In this document: piece after piece, positions 53,954 through 61,190 of the stretch
Numbering within the stretch: position 1 is the first letter of the stretch
Layout: the number at the start of each line of letters is the position of its first letter
Source of the DNA: Aureitalea sp. L0-47
Lineage (GTDB): Bacteria; Bacteroidota; Bacteroidia; Flavobacteriales; Flavobacteriaceae
NCBI RefSeq assembly: GCF_026126405.1
Contig: NZ_JAFMTQ010000004.1
Coordinates: 162,734-226,733 of the forward strand
Reading direction: 5' to 3'
DNA: 64,000 bases
Position numbers and translations under genes: made by a program
Notes under the pieces: generated by a model
Database searches by the model: none
The model's input: the letters and a program-made list of their open reading frames with translations, nothing else
What the model was told of the DNA's origin: nothing

Positions 53954-54814
53954 TTATCTCTTCGATGAATGTTTAACCTTCATACTGGTTGTTTCCAGGT
54001 CGATATCACGGTCGACAAAATTAATAATCTCGCCTAACATTTTGTGATAGGATTCAAAATTATTCAGGTTTTTATGTCCGCCGCCAATTACGGGCCATAA
54101 ACGTGTACGCTCAGGGTTGATCTTTGAGAGCTTCACACTGGTCTTAAAAGGGATGAGTTTGTCGTTGGTACCGTGAATGATATGAATAGGACATTTCACG
54201 TATTTGATCCATTTGTAGGTTGGCATGGGGTATTTCAGAATAACAGATAGCGGCATAAAGGGCATATAGCGGCCCGTTACCTTGGTAAGGCTGTAGTAGG
54301 GTGCATCCAGGATGAGCATGCGCGGATTGTTCATGGACGCCAGCTTGGTTGCAAAACCGGAGCCCAGTGATCTGCCGTAAAGGATGATGTATTTTTCTGA
54401 AACCCGCTCGCGTATCTTATTGTAGACATGCTGAAGGTCGTGTTTCAGGGCCTTCTGCGTTCGTTTGCCTCTGCTCTTTCCGAAGCCTCGGTAATCCACC
54501 ATGAATACGTCGTAGCCGTGCCTGGTGAAGTCCACGGCAAACTTTCCCCAGCCTTTCATGCTTTTGGAGTTTCCTTTCAGGTAGAGCACCACTCCCCTGG
54601 GGTTATCGGTGATAAAGTGCAAACCGTTGATTACAGCCCCGTCGCGGGTTTCCAGGTTGTATTCTTCTACTTTCTGATGTTCGTAATAGAACTGGAATTC
54701 CTTCGGAAGTTTTTCCGGCTTAAAGAGAAAGTAATCCTGAAGATAATACAGCGCCACGCTGATCCCGATGTATATCGCGACCACCCAAATCAGCGCATGT
54801 AACCAGACAGGCAT
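53954..54814 (-). CDS. alpha/beta hydrolase, membrane-anchored, paralogue of the next gene
   Basis: The 286-residue protein shares length and motifs with the downstream hydrolase: an N-terminal membrane helix (LHALIWVVAIYIGISVALYYLQDYF), GVVLYLKGNSKSMKGW in place of the usual HG-oxyanion motif, nucleophile elbow IILYGRSLGSGFATKL, Asp in IHGTNDKLIP and His in GGGHKNLNN. It carries a C-terminal basic extension. The two genes form a tandem duplication and a likely operon. Activity is inferred, substrate unknown. Confidence 0.88.
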   Translation of the reverse strand: MPVWLHALIWVVAIYIGISVALYYLQDYFLFKPEKLPKEFQFYYEHQKVEEYNLETRDGAVINGLHFITDNPRGVVLYLKGNSKSMKGWGKFAVDFTRHGYDVFMVDYRGFGKSRGKRTQKALKHDLQHVYNKIRERVSEKYIILYGRSLGSGFATKLASMNNPRMLILDAPYYSLTKVTGRYMPFMPLSVILKYPMPTYKWIKYVKCPIHIIHGTNDKLIPFKTSVKLSKINPERTRLWPVIGGGHKNLNNFESYHKMLGEIINFVDRDIDLETTSMKVKHSSKR

Positions 54815-54872
54815 GATACTAATGTACGATTTTCTTGGATTGTCCTGTGCTTAGGGACTCTGCAGTCGACCC

Positions 54873-55083
54873 TTCGATACGATTCACCGATGGTTGAGTG
54901 TCTGCCATTTGCGGAAGTATCGAAACCCGGTGAATCACTCAAGGTCCGAAGTATTGGTCACTGAGTATCAGCCCGTGGCTGTTGTATCGAAGTGACGAAC
55001 AGCCATTGTCAGTTCGAGTGATCCACCTGAATGCTGAGCGGAGCGATGCGCTGAGTTAACCGAAGTGCCGAAGCATGGTGGAT
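54873..55083. repeat. cluster of extended palindromes (REP-like)
   Basis: In the 762-base gene-free stretch 54815-55576, several inverted repeats nest: TTCGATAC/GTATCGAA (54873 and 54917), GATTCACCG/CGGTGAATC (54881 and 54928), TTGAGTG/CACTCAA, and ATCCACC/GGTGGAT (55021 and 55077). No ORF is present. They look like dispersed, structure-forming intergenic elements of the kind common in Flavobacteriaceae. Confidence 0.7.
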
Positions 55084-55112
55084 TGTGTCGAGAACCGTTT
55101 TTTTCAAAAAAG

Positions 55113-55250
55113 TACCAAACCACAATAGATCAAATAACAAATAAGCTCCAATAACTAATATTCAATCTCCGAAGTTGAGATTTTTGAATTGGTTATTATT
55201 TGTGATTTGCAGGTTGAGATTTGTGATTTCACACTTGTGTTGATTCGTTG
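55113..55250. repeat. direct repeat, copy 1 of 2 (~137 bp)
   Basis: Starting TACCAAACCACAATAGATC and ending TTGTGTTGATTCGTT, this copy is highly similar to 55327-55462, including the internal GTTATTATTTGTGATTTGC and GAGATTTGTGATTTC. It is AT-rich and non-coding. Confidence 0.8.
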
Positions 55251-55326
55251 ATACGTTTATTTGTGTATGTCAGTTCGAGTGGCGAACGTAGTGAGGCGTA
55301 TCGAGAACTGGTGAAGCGGAAATAAA

Positions 55327-55462
55327 TACCAAACCACAATAGATCAAATTACAAATAAGCTCCAAATTCCAAGGCCAAAATAATTAGTTGAGATTTTTGT
55401 ATTGGTTATTATTTGTGATTTGCAGATTGAGATTTGTGATTTCATACTTGTGTTGATTTGTT
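55327..55462. repeat. direct repeat, copy 2 of 2 (~136 bp)
   Basis: This is the second copy of the non-coding AT-rich repeat, separated by 76 bases from the first. The two copies differ by several scattered substitutions and small gaps, so the duplication is not recent. Confidence 0.8.
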
Positions 55463-55498
55463 CATTCACACCTCTTAGTTCTTGAATCCTGATTCTTG

Positions 55499-55538
55499 GT
55501 TCCTGGTTCTCAAATTTGCATCCTGGTTCTCAAATTTG
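55499..55538. repeat. 20-base tandem repeat
   Basis: CCTGGTTCTCAAATTTG occurs twice in tandem at 55502-55518 and 55522-55538 with three bases between, directly before the promoter word TATCTTTA of the next small gene. Confidence 0.7.
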
Positions 55539-55551
55539 GTTCTTCATTTAC

Positions 55552-55559
55552 TATCTTTA
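55552..55559 (+). promoter_or_regulatory. -7-type promoter element (TATCTTTA)
   Basis: TATCTTTA lies 17 bases before the start of the 91-residue lipoprotein gene. The same word precedes the genes at 56531 and 61191. Confidence 0.45.
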
Positions 55560-55576
55560 TATGAAACTATCTGATC

Positions 55577-55852
55577 ATGAAAAAAAAGCATCTCATACGA
55601 TTTTCACTCCTCCTACTCATACTCGTAACCGTAACCTCCTGTGCTCCTGAAGGCATAAGCGACAAGACCTACGGCTTCTTTTACGGTATCTGGCACGGCA
55701 TCTGCCTGCCTTTCGCGGTTGTGGGTAAGATCTTCAATATGGACGTGGGTATTTATGCCGAGAGCAATTCCGGTACCTGGTACTGGGTTGGGTATTTGAT
55801 AGGGTTCATTATTATTGGTGGTAGTGGTGCTGCGAGGAAGAAGAGACGATAA
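55577..55852 (+). CDS. small lipoprotein or membrane protein
   Basis: The 91-residue protein has a lipoprotein signal peptide (LIRFSLLLLILVTVTSC, Cys 22). The mature part contains GFFYGIWHGICLPFAVVGKIFNMDVGIY and a C-terminal hydrophobic helix (WYWVGYLIGFIIIGGSGA) ending in a basic cluster (ARKKRR), so it is probably inner-membrane anchored twice. It resembles small uncharacterised flavobacterial proteins with the same YGFxxGxWHG pattern. Function unknown. Confidence 0.75.
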   Translation: MKKKHLIRFSLLLLILVTVTSCAPEGISDKTYGFFYGIWHGICLPFAVVGKIFNMDVGIYAESNSGTWYWVGYLIGFIIIGGSGAARKKRR

Positions 55853-55861
55853 TTCCTTTAT

Positions 55862-55990
55862 GTACTTTTTTGCATTGCCCAAAAAAGTACCAAAAAACTC
55901 TAGCGCTGCAGAGCCTTGTTCACCCGCCATCTCTTTACCTCGCAACTAAAAGAACTCACCACCGATGGTGGTTCAAACAGCTTTTAGTTG
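55862..55990. repeat. nested inverted-repeat element
   Basis: The 678-base gene-free region 55853-56530 begins with GTACTTTTTTG/CAAAAAAGTAC (55862-55872 and 55880-55890, perfect 11-bp stem). This is followed by CAACTAAAAG/CTTTTAGTTG (55943-55952 and 55981-55990), which encloses a perfect CACCACC-GAT-GGTGGT-type hairpin. The first stem can act as a terminator of the preceding gene. The whole looks like a non-coding mobile or structural element. Confidence 0.7.
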
Positions 55991-56064
55991 TCCTCTCGGT
56001 TGCATCCGGCGGGTCCCGAAGTCGTCTCTGAGGCGCAGTTTTGGGCGTAGGCCATGAGTAATAT

Positions 56065-56126
56065 CCTTTTCGTCAGTATAGATGAGTAATTTCCGTTAAG
56101 AAATCGCGAAGCCTTGTAGTGATTTT
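56065..56126 (+). repeat. 62-bp dispersed repeat, copy 1 (lacks right arm)
   Basis: This stretch is identical over 62 bases to 63928-63989, and similarity extends left over GGCCAT at 56050. In the right-edge copy GTAATTTCC is matched by GGAAATTAC to form a long hairpin; here the second arm is replaced by unrelated sequence, so the copy is truncated. Confidence 0.9.
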
Positions 56127-56310
56127 TCTGCATCCGACGAATCACGCAACAGCGTGATGAGAGGAATGCATCCGAATGGTTTTAGGCTGAAAGCCTAAAA
56201 ATACCTATCGAAATCGAAGATTCACGAACACCTAATTAATCAACTCCCAACACCAGTCACTTCGATACATTTCTCATTGCATTCGAAACACTCAGTGACC
56301 ATTACTATCG

Positions 56311-56350
56311 GACCCTGAGTATCCGCCCTTGGCGGATGTACCGAAGGGTC
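56311..56350. repeat. long hairpin
   Basis: GACCCT ... AGGGTC encloses ATCCGCC-CTT-GGCGGAT. The structure has no T-tract and no gene nearby on either side, so it is not a simple terminator. It belongs to the same repeat-rich spacer. Confidence 0.7.
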
Positions 56351-56370
56351 ACTTTGCACTTCTATCACCT

Positions 56371-56427
56371 GACTTCCCACTTCTGACTTTCGACTTCCGA
56401 CTTCTGACTTCCGACTTCCGACTTTAA
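56371..56427. repeat. short tandem repeats of GACTTC-like words
   Basis: About seven imperfect copies of a 7-base unit (GACTTCC, GACTTCT, GACTTTC) run in tandem. It is a simple-sequence tract without spacers, so not a CRISPR. Confidence 0.75.
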
Positions 56428-56446
56428 ACTTTTAACATTTTTTCCC

Positions 56447-56507
56447 TATCTTTAAACTGTATTCTCCCCCCTATATCACGACACCATCGTGACTAGCGGG
56501 GTTTTTT
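56447..56507 (+). promoter_or_regulatory. promoter element followed by leader terminator before the M15 gene
   Basis: TATCTTTA (56447-56454) is a -7-type word. Downstream, CCCC (56468-56471) can pair with GGGG (56498-56501) around an inner stem CACGA/TCGTG, followed by six T (56502-56507). The structure ends 24 bases before the coding start. It would terminate a transcript of about 45 bases unless overridden, giving an attenuator-like arrangement. The G/C outer stem is short, so the structure is tentative. Confidence 0.5.
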
Positions 56508-56530
56508 ATTGAACGGCCTAAAACTAACCA

Positions 56531-57607
56531 ATGGAATGTTCTAATATTATTGAAGCGGCATTATCCCAACCCAACTTCGCCAACAGGCTTAAGAAAGGCT
56601 CCACAGATACCGAAATGGTAACCGACTTACAGCGGGTGCTTTTCGAGCTGGGGTTTAAGAAGGAACTCAAATGGGATCAGTACAATGCCGATGGCGACTA
56701 CGGAAATGCCACGGCCAATACCGTAAAGGCCTTTGCCGCTAAGAACGGCATACAGACCGATGGCATGAAAGTCTCCAAGGACCTGGCAAAGGTGATCCTG
56801 CAGCGGCACGATTTCCTGCCGGAAATGTATGTGCTGTGGGAGATCCACCAAAGCGACCTGCGCACGCGCAAGTATATTTCCAAAGGGACCAAGATGAGTA
56901 TCTCGGCCGTACAGGTACTGCTGAACACACTGGGCTATGGCGCCGAACTGAAATTCGCCCGCTTTGGGGCCGATGGACTCTACGGCAACAACACCCGAAC
57001 CGCCATGATCAAGTATGCGGCGGATAACGGGGTGCAAAGCGATGGCGACTGGCTCACCAGGCCTCTTATTAATTTAATGCTGAAGGATATTGACAAGTTC
57101 TACGGAAAGCACTGGAGCGAACTGGCCTTGCAGAATTTACCACACAGTGGCTCACCGCTTATTTTGTACGAGGGATCCCGTTTCCAGGGCAAGCCCTGCA
57201 GGGCCGACATACAATTCCTGCCGAAACTTAAGAAGATCAATAAACATGCGGAGGATGCCGATGTGTTTATACATATTACAAGCTCCTTCCGCACTACCAC
57301 CAACGTGAATGGTGCCATAGTGCCCCCGGCTACGTTTAGCAACCACCTGGCGGGTCATGGGATCGATATGAACCTGGTCTACGACAATGGAAAATGGGCC
57401 AACAGCTCTGTGTTGAGAAAATACCCCAATGTCCCGGGGCCGGTCCACCAGTTCCTGAAAGCCATTATAGACGACCCGGAACTACGCTGGGGTGGACTGT
57501 TTAATACTAAGGACCCGGTGCATATAGACGATCATTTAAACAAGGACCTCACCAAATGGCGCAAACGCTATGATGCCATGCAAAGAACAGTGCAGTTGGG
57601 GGGATGA
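56531..57607 (+). CDS. peptidoglycan-binding M15-type peptidase without signal peptide
   Basis: The 358-residue protein has two peptidoglycan-binding-like domains (~18-95, MVTDLQRVLFELGFKKEL ... TVKAFAAKNGIQTDG, and ~110-185, ISAVQVLLNTLGYGAEL ... AMIKYAADNGVQSDG). Residues ~215-350 are an M15 (VanY/endolysin-like) metallopeptidase region with ligands in FSNHLAGHGIDMNL (SxHxxGxxxD) and KDPVHIDDHL. Such enzymes cut peptide stems of peptidoglycan. No signal peptide is present, which resembles phage or tailocin endolysins and contractile-injection-system lysins, though no phage genes are nearby. GC content by eye is near 50%, higher than the next gene. Confidence 0.85.
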   Translation: MECSNIIEAALSQPNFANRLKKGSTDTEMVTDLQRVLFELGFKKELKWDQYNADGDYGNATANTVKAFAAKNGIQTDGMKVSKDLAKVILQRHDFLPEMYVLWEIHQSDLRTRKYISKGTKMSISAVQVLLNTLGYGAELKFARFGADGLYGNNTRTAMIKYAADNGVQSDGDWLTRPLINLMLKDIDKFYGKHWSELALQNLPHSGSPLILYEGSRFQGKPCRADIQFLPKLKKINKHAEDADVFIHITSSFRTTTNVNGAIVPPATFSNHLAGHGIDMNLVYDNGKWANSSVLRKYPNVPGPVHQFLKAIIDDPELRWGGLFNTKDPVHIDDHLNKDLTKWRKRYDAMQRTVQLGG

Positions 57608-57669
57608 ACTATTGCTAACAATGTTGATAATCACTATGGGTAAACGTAGCAATGGTGGTTTAGGTTTAG

Positions 57670-57677
57670 TAACTTTA
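57670..57677 (+). promoter_or_regulatory. -7-type promoter element of the TIR-like gene
   Basis: TAACTTTA lies 26 bases before the start codon within TTTAGTAACTTTATG, identical over 15 bases to the promoter word before the gene at 52679. The gene therefore appears to carry its own promoter just outside the left inverted repeat. Confidence 0.5.
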
Positions 57678-57684
57678 TGCAACC

Positions 57685-57694
57685 GTTGGGCACA
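57685..57694 (+). repeat. left inverted repeat of the TIR-like cassette
   Basis: GTTGGGCACA is the reverse complement of 58478-58487. The first seven bases GTTGGGC fit the integron core consensus GTTRRRY. It lies 9 bases before the gene's start codon. Confidence 0.75.
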
Positions 57695-57702
57695 ATTAAA
57701 GA

Positions 57703-58476
57703 ATGGAAAATAAAATTAACGAACTAATTAACGAATCTAAGGATTATACATTCGAAAAATGCTCGTATGAGTCTTACGGTGAGCTATATAGCAAATCCAC
57801 TCCTGAAATGCAGGCATGGGCGGCTGAATGTGAAGATTTTATACTTTCCAATTATGGAAAAGATAGCTCTCCATGGCGAATTTTTGAAAAATTCGACAGC
57901 AGCCGACTAGATGGAAACTACCAGTCCACCTTTGAATCTGAAATGAACAAAGTTATTTCTGCTTTACAAGCGTGCTTACGAATCAAGCCCGTCAAATTAT
58001 CAAACTCAAGTCAACCTCGAACAAATTTGGATATTACAAAGGTTTTTATTGTCCATGGGCATGATAATGAGGTAAAGAATATCGTAGCTCGATTTATTGA
58101 ATCTTTAAACTTAAAAGCTATCATACTTCATGAGCAAGCAAGTTCAAGCAAAACAATAATTGAAAAGATTGAAGAATACTCAAACGTCGGATTTGGAATC
58201 GTACTGTATACACCTTGCGATATCGGAGGAAAAAATGCCAAAACCCCTGATTTGAAACCCAGGGCTAGACAAAATGTTGTTTTCGAACACGGATTTCTAA
58301 TGGGAAAAATTGGACGTGAAAATGTTTGTGCACTAGTCAAAGGTGAAATTGAAACTCCTAACGATATAGCTGGTGTAGTATATATCCAAATTGATAAAGC
58401 TGAAGCTTGGAAATTTCAATTGGCCAAAGAACTGAAAAATTCAGGCTATGAATTTGACATGAACAAACTAATATAA
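57703..58476 (+). CDS. TIR-like predicted nucleotide-binding protein (PF10137 type)
   Basis: The 257-residue protein has an N-terminal helical part (~1-105) that is not recognised. From about residue 108 a TIR-like fold follows (TKVFIVHGHDNEVKNIVARFIESL ... IIEKIEEYSNVGFGIVLYTPCDIGG ... RARQNVVFEHGFLMGKIGRENVCALVKG ... DIAGVVYIQID). Conserved Asp, Tyr and the NVVFEHGF Glu are in place for NAD-type chemistry. This family includes TIR effectors of Pycsar/CBASS and other antiviral systems, acting as NAD-degrading enzymes; that is family knowledge, not shown here. No cyclase, Argonaute or other known partner is adjacent. The gene is AT-rich (about one third GC in sampled lines) and enclosed by a 10-bp inverted repeat. 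Confidence 0.82.
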   Translation: MENKINELINESKDYTFEKCSYESYGELYSKSTPEMQAWAAECEDFILSNYGKDSSPWRIFEKFDSSRLDGNYQSTFESEMNKVISALQACLRIKPVKLSNSSQPRTNLDITKVFIVHGHDNEVKNIVARFIESLNLKAIILHEQASSSKTIIEKIEEYSNVGFGIVLYTPCDIGGKNAKTPDLKPRARQNVVFEHGFLMGKIGRENVCALVKGEIETPNDIAGVVYIQIDKAEAWKFQLAKELKNSGYEFDMNKLI

Positions 58477-58477
58477 C

Positions 58478-58487
58478 TGTGCCCAAC
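58478..58487 (+). repeat. right inverted repeat of the TIR-like cassette
   Basis: TGTGCCCAAC is the exact reverse complement of 57685-57694 and begins two bases after the stop codon. GCCCAAC fits the inverse-core consensus RYYYAAC of integron attC sites. The expected second half of a full attC hairpin was not found in the following 80 bases. Confidence 0.75.
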
Positions 58488-58558
58488 AGTGGCTATAAAT
58501 CAACGCCAAGGTTTTAGACAGAAATCACTAACTTCAATTTCACATTAACACATCCATA

Positions 58559-58945
58559 ATGAAACCTATTCGCTCAATCCTCCTCATCCTCACCACCCTC
58601 CTCCATATGGGAATTGGCACTGCAACAGCACAAACAGCCAATTCCGAAAACGCCATTATCACCGTCCGCTTTAAGGCCCAGCCAGACAAGGGCGCGGAGG
58701 CCGTTCTAGCCATAACAAAACTACTGGAACAGGTGAAAAAAGAACCCAATTTTGTGAGTATCACTATGCATGTGGATGCTAAAGACGATACCAACATCCT
58801 GCTATACGAGGTATGGAGCGATGCCAGTTATTATTACGGTGCCCACATGGAAACCCCGCATTTGCAGCAATTCATGACCGACTCCAGGAACTTCCTGGCG
58901 GGGCCACCGGAGATCGTGGGTTGGAAACTGCAAGGTGAATTCTAA
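58559..58945 (+). CDS. secreted antibiotic-biosynthesis-monooxygenase (ABM) domain protein
   Basis: The 128-residue protein has a signal peptide (RSILLILTTLLHMGIGTATAQ). Residues ~35-125 are an ABM dimeric alpha/beta-barrel domain: IITVRFKAQPDKGAEAVLAITKLLEQVKKEPNFVSITMH, then LLYEVWSDASYYYGAHMETPHLQQFM. ABM proteins include quinone-forming monooxygenases and haem degraders; an exported version has no assigned activity. It lies 72 bases after the right inverted repeat of the TIR cassette. Confidence 0.85.
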   Translation: MKPIRSILLILTTLLHMGIGTATAQTANSENAIITVRFKAQPDKGAEAVLAITKLLEQVKKEPNFVSITMHVDAKDDTNILLYEVWSDASYYYGAHMETPHLQQFMTDSRNFLAGPPEIVGWKLQGEF

Positions 58946-58977
58946 TTAAAACAATACCCAATTCAAAAATTTCAAAA

Positions 58978-60417
58978 ATGCTAAATAAGTTATTCTATGC
59001 TATTCTACTTGTTCTTGTGGTTAGCTGTAGTTCCAATGATGACAGTGTAAGCACAGTTCCGGCTTCTGTTTCCAATCTTACCTTAAATAATATTGGGTTT
59101 GATTCGGTTACGGTCAACGCCGAAGTGACGAGCAGCGGTGGTTCTTCCATTACACGCAGAGGTTTTTGCTGGAGCACAGAAGCCAATCCGGATATAAACG
59201 ATTCTGTGGTAAATGCAGGTCAGGGAGAAGGTGCATTTTCAAGCACATTAACAGGATTAGTGCAAGGCACCACCTACTACGTGAGAGCATTCGCAGAAAA
59301 TGCGAATGGAATCGCTTACAGCGGTCAGGCAACTTTTGAAACTCAGGTAAATTGCGATGCAAATACCTACACCGGGGATGTGTTACTGCGCACTCAGACC
59401 GATGTTAATAATTTTGCCAGTAACAACTATTGCACAATTGATGGAGTGCTCTTTGTTGGTAGTACACCCCCAGGCTCAACAGATTATATCAGTGATCTAT
59501 CGCCCTTAAATGGGATTCAAAAGGTGGGCTCCCTAACTGTAGCTGTCAATCCGGAGTTGTTGAATTTAAGTGGACTTGAGAGTATACAGGAGATTAATAA
59601 GGCCCTGAGTATCGTTCAAAATGAAAAACTTATAGATTTAAATGAATTATCTAGCATTTCTACACCATTAAATGAATTGATAATTGACCGTAACGATAAG
59701 ATTAAAAATCTTGGAGGGCTGATTAATATTCCTTCTATGAAAGTTCTCAATGGGGATAATCCTTATTTATCCGTTTCCGACAATCCTGAATTAGAAGATA
59801 TCGATGGACTCACGAATCTTGGATTCCCAAATCGTGGAAATATTACAATAAATATGAACCCATTGATAACCAATATAAATGGACTTTCGGGCATCTCAGC
59901 TACAATTGACGCATTATTAATTTGGTCAAATGATAATCTAATTGACCTCTCCGGAATCTCCAATTTACAAACCGCTCAAGAAGGGATTTCATTAATAGAT
60001 AATCCGTCATTACAAAGTTTAGACGGCCTCCAGAACGTAACAGATACTGGTAGTTATTTTGAACTGTTCGGGAATAGTCTTAATAACCTGAGTCCCCTTA
60101 ACAACCTTACATCAGTTGGGGGAGAATTTTATATAAGATCAGAACAATCACTCACCGATTTAAGTGGACTGGAAAATTTATCATCCGTAGGCAGACTTCA
60201 CATTCAAAATATGATCTATTTAACAAATTTGGATGCACTGAATAATCTGGTAAGCATTCAATCCGATCTTGAGATCATAACATGTGATAGTTTGACGGAT
60301 TTTTGTGGTCTTCAAAGTTTGGTTGATCAAAATGGTATTGGGGGCCAATACATTGTGTATGGTAATGGATACAATCCTACCCTTCAAGACCTGATCGACG
60401 GAAATTGCAGCCTTTAA
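58978..60417 (+). CDS. lipoprotein with fibronectin-like and leucine-rich-repeat domains
   Basis: The 479-residue protein has a lipoprotein signal peptide (FYAILLVLVVSC, Cys 17), a Ser/Asp-rich start and a fibronectin type III-like domain (~30-120, VSNLTLNNIGFDSVTVNAEVT ... GTTYYVRAFAENANGIAYSGQ). Residues ~150-470 hold LRR or receptor-L-like repeats (for example LSPLNGIQKVGSLTVAVNPELLNLSGLESIQEI). Repeats of the form L-x-x-L-x-N-L or G-L-x-x-L are irregular. It is likely a surface protein for binding. It lies 32 bases after the ABM gene and may be in its transcript. Confidence 0.85.
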   Translation: MLNKLFYAILLVLVVSCSSNDDSVSTVPASVSNLTLNNIGFDSVTVNAEVTSSGGSSITRRGFCWSTEANPDINDSVVNAGQGEGAFSSTLTGLVQGTTYYVRAFAENANGIAYSGQATFETQVNCDANTYTGDVLLRTQTDVNNFASNNYCTIDGVLFVGSTPPGSTDYISDLSPLNGIQKVGSLTVAVNPELLNLSGLESIQEINKALSIVQNEKLIDLNELSSISTPLNELIIDRNDKIKNLGGLINIPSMKVLNGDNPYLSVSDNPELEDIDGLTNLGFPNRGNITINMNPLITNINGLSGISATIDALLIWSNDNLIDLSGISNLQTAQEGISLIDNPSLQSLDGLQNVTDTGSYFELFGNSLNNLSPLNNLTSVGGEFYIRSEQSLTDLSGLENLSSVGRLHIQNMIYLTNLDALNNLVSIQSDLEIITCDSLTDFCGLQSLVDQNGIGGQYIVYGNGYNPTLQDLIDGNCSL

Positions 60418-60423
60418 ATTACA

Positions 60424-61026
60424 TCAAATACGCGTAAAACGCAGGCTAAAAGTTCCGTTGGTGACTTGCTTGATATCCTCAGGATCGCCGGAGCTGCGCA
60501 TGGCAAACTGGAAGCTGCCCTCTACTTCATTACGAGTAAGACGTGAGATAGTGATCGTACCCGGGTTGTCTTCCATTCCACTGGTCATAAACGCGTCTGC
60601 TTCATTAAAGTCTTCTTTGTAGAATCCCCGCATACCCATATCGGTAATGGCATAGGTACCCACGCCCACCCCGGATTCACTATAAACAGTAAGTGCCAAA
60701 TAGGAGCCATCGGCCGCCAGGGCCTCGATACGTACCATGGTGTTGTCATCGGTGATGGCTTCCTCCTCGAAGTTCATTTCCGGATGGCCGGGAGGGCCAC
60801 TCACCCACTGGGCCCCATCCAAAGTGAAACGTACCTCTCCATTGTCGGTAGGGTCTCCGCTCGAAGGGGTCGATAATGCGGTTGTGGATTCAGACACTTC
60901 TTCCGTCAAATCTTCAGAGGTCTCTGCTGTATCCGTGGAGCTAGTGCCTTCTCGGCATCCCAGGGAAACAAGAAATAGGGTGGATAAAAATAATATGGAC
61001 AGTGTTGTAGTGGTGGCTCTTTTCAA
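60424..61026 (-). CDS. lipoprotein of unknown function
   Basis: The 200-residue protein has a lipoprotein signal peptide (LSILFLSTLFLVSLGC, Cys 24), an acidic, Thr/Ser-rich disordered linker (~25-60) and a beta-rich domain (GEVRFTLDGAQWVSGPPGHPEMNF ... LALTVYSESGVGVGTYAITDMG ... EGSFQFAMRSSGDPEDIKQVTNGTFSLRF). The G-T-Y ... E-G-S-F ... N-G-T-F-S pattern is like the DUF6252-type extracellular proteins of Bacteroidota, but the match is by style only. The gene is convergent with the LRR lipoprotein gene. Confidence 0.75.
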   Translation of the reverse strand: MKRATTTTLSILFLSTLFLVSLGCREGTSSTDTAETSEDLTEEVSESTTALSTPSSGDPTDNGEVRFTLDGAQWVSGPPGHPEMNFEEEAITDDNTMVRIEALAADGSYLALTVYSESGVGVGTYAITDMGMRGFYKEDFNEADAFMTSGMEDNPGTITISRLTRNEVEGSFQFAMRSSGDPEDIKQVTNGTFSLRFTRI

Positions 61027-61137
61027 AACGCGGGATATTTTAAAATGTACTCCTTAAAGTTACAAAAAAGTATTGGTCCTCAAATAGTTAACAATTCTTG
61101 CCCTAACAAAATAACATAATAATCATAGTCCAATTCG

Positions 61138-61169
61138 TTTGAAAGTTTCCACCAACTCCCCTATCTTTA
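61138..61169 (+). promoter_or_regulatory. promoter with both -33 and -7 elements
   Basis: TTTG (61138-61141) and TATCTTTA (61162-61169) are 20 bases apart, the expected spacing for this phylum. The YecH-like gene starts 22 bases later at 61191. The same TTTG-N20 layout occurs at 62331-62362. Confidence 0.6.
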
Positions 61170-61190
61170 ACAAAAATCCGGATCTGCCTT

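Noticed and set aside
54815..55576. A tRNA or other structured RNA gene in the palindrome-rich spacer
   Set aside because: No cloverleaf, T-loop or CCA end is readable; the pairing is repeat-type.
56371..56427. Possible CRISPR-like repeat array
   Set aside because: The units are 7 bases long, directly abutting and imperfect; no spacers or cas genes are present.
57611..57653. ATTGCTA/TAGCAAT inverted repeat before the TIR-like gene as a terminator of the M15 gene
   Set aside because: The stem is 7 bp with a 29-base loop and no T-tract, so it is weak as a terminator; left unassigned.
58478..58560. A complete integron attC site after the TIR-like gene
   Set aside because: Only the inverse-core half is found; GGCTATAAATCAACGCC has no complementary second half and no closing GTTRRRY before the next gene.
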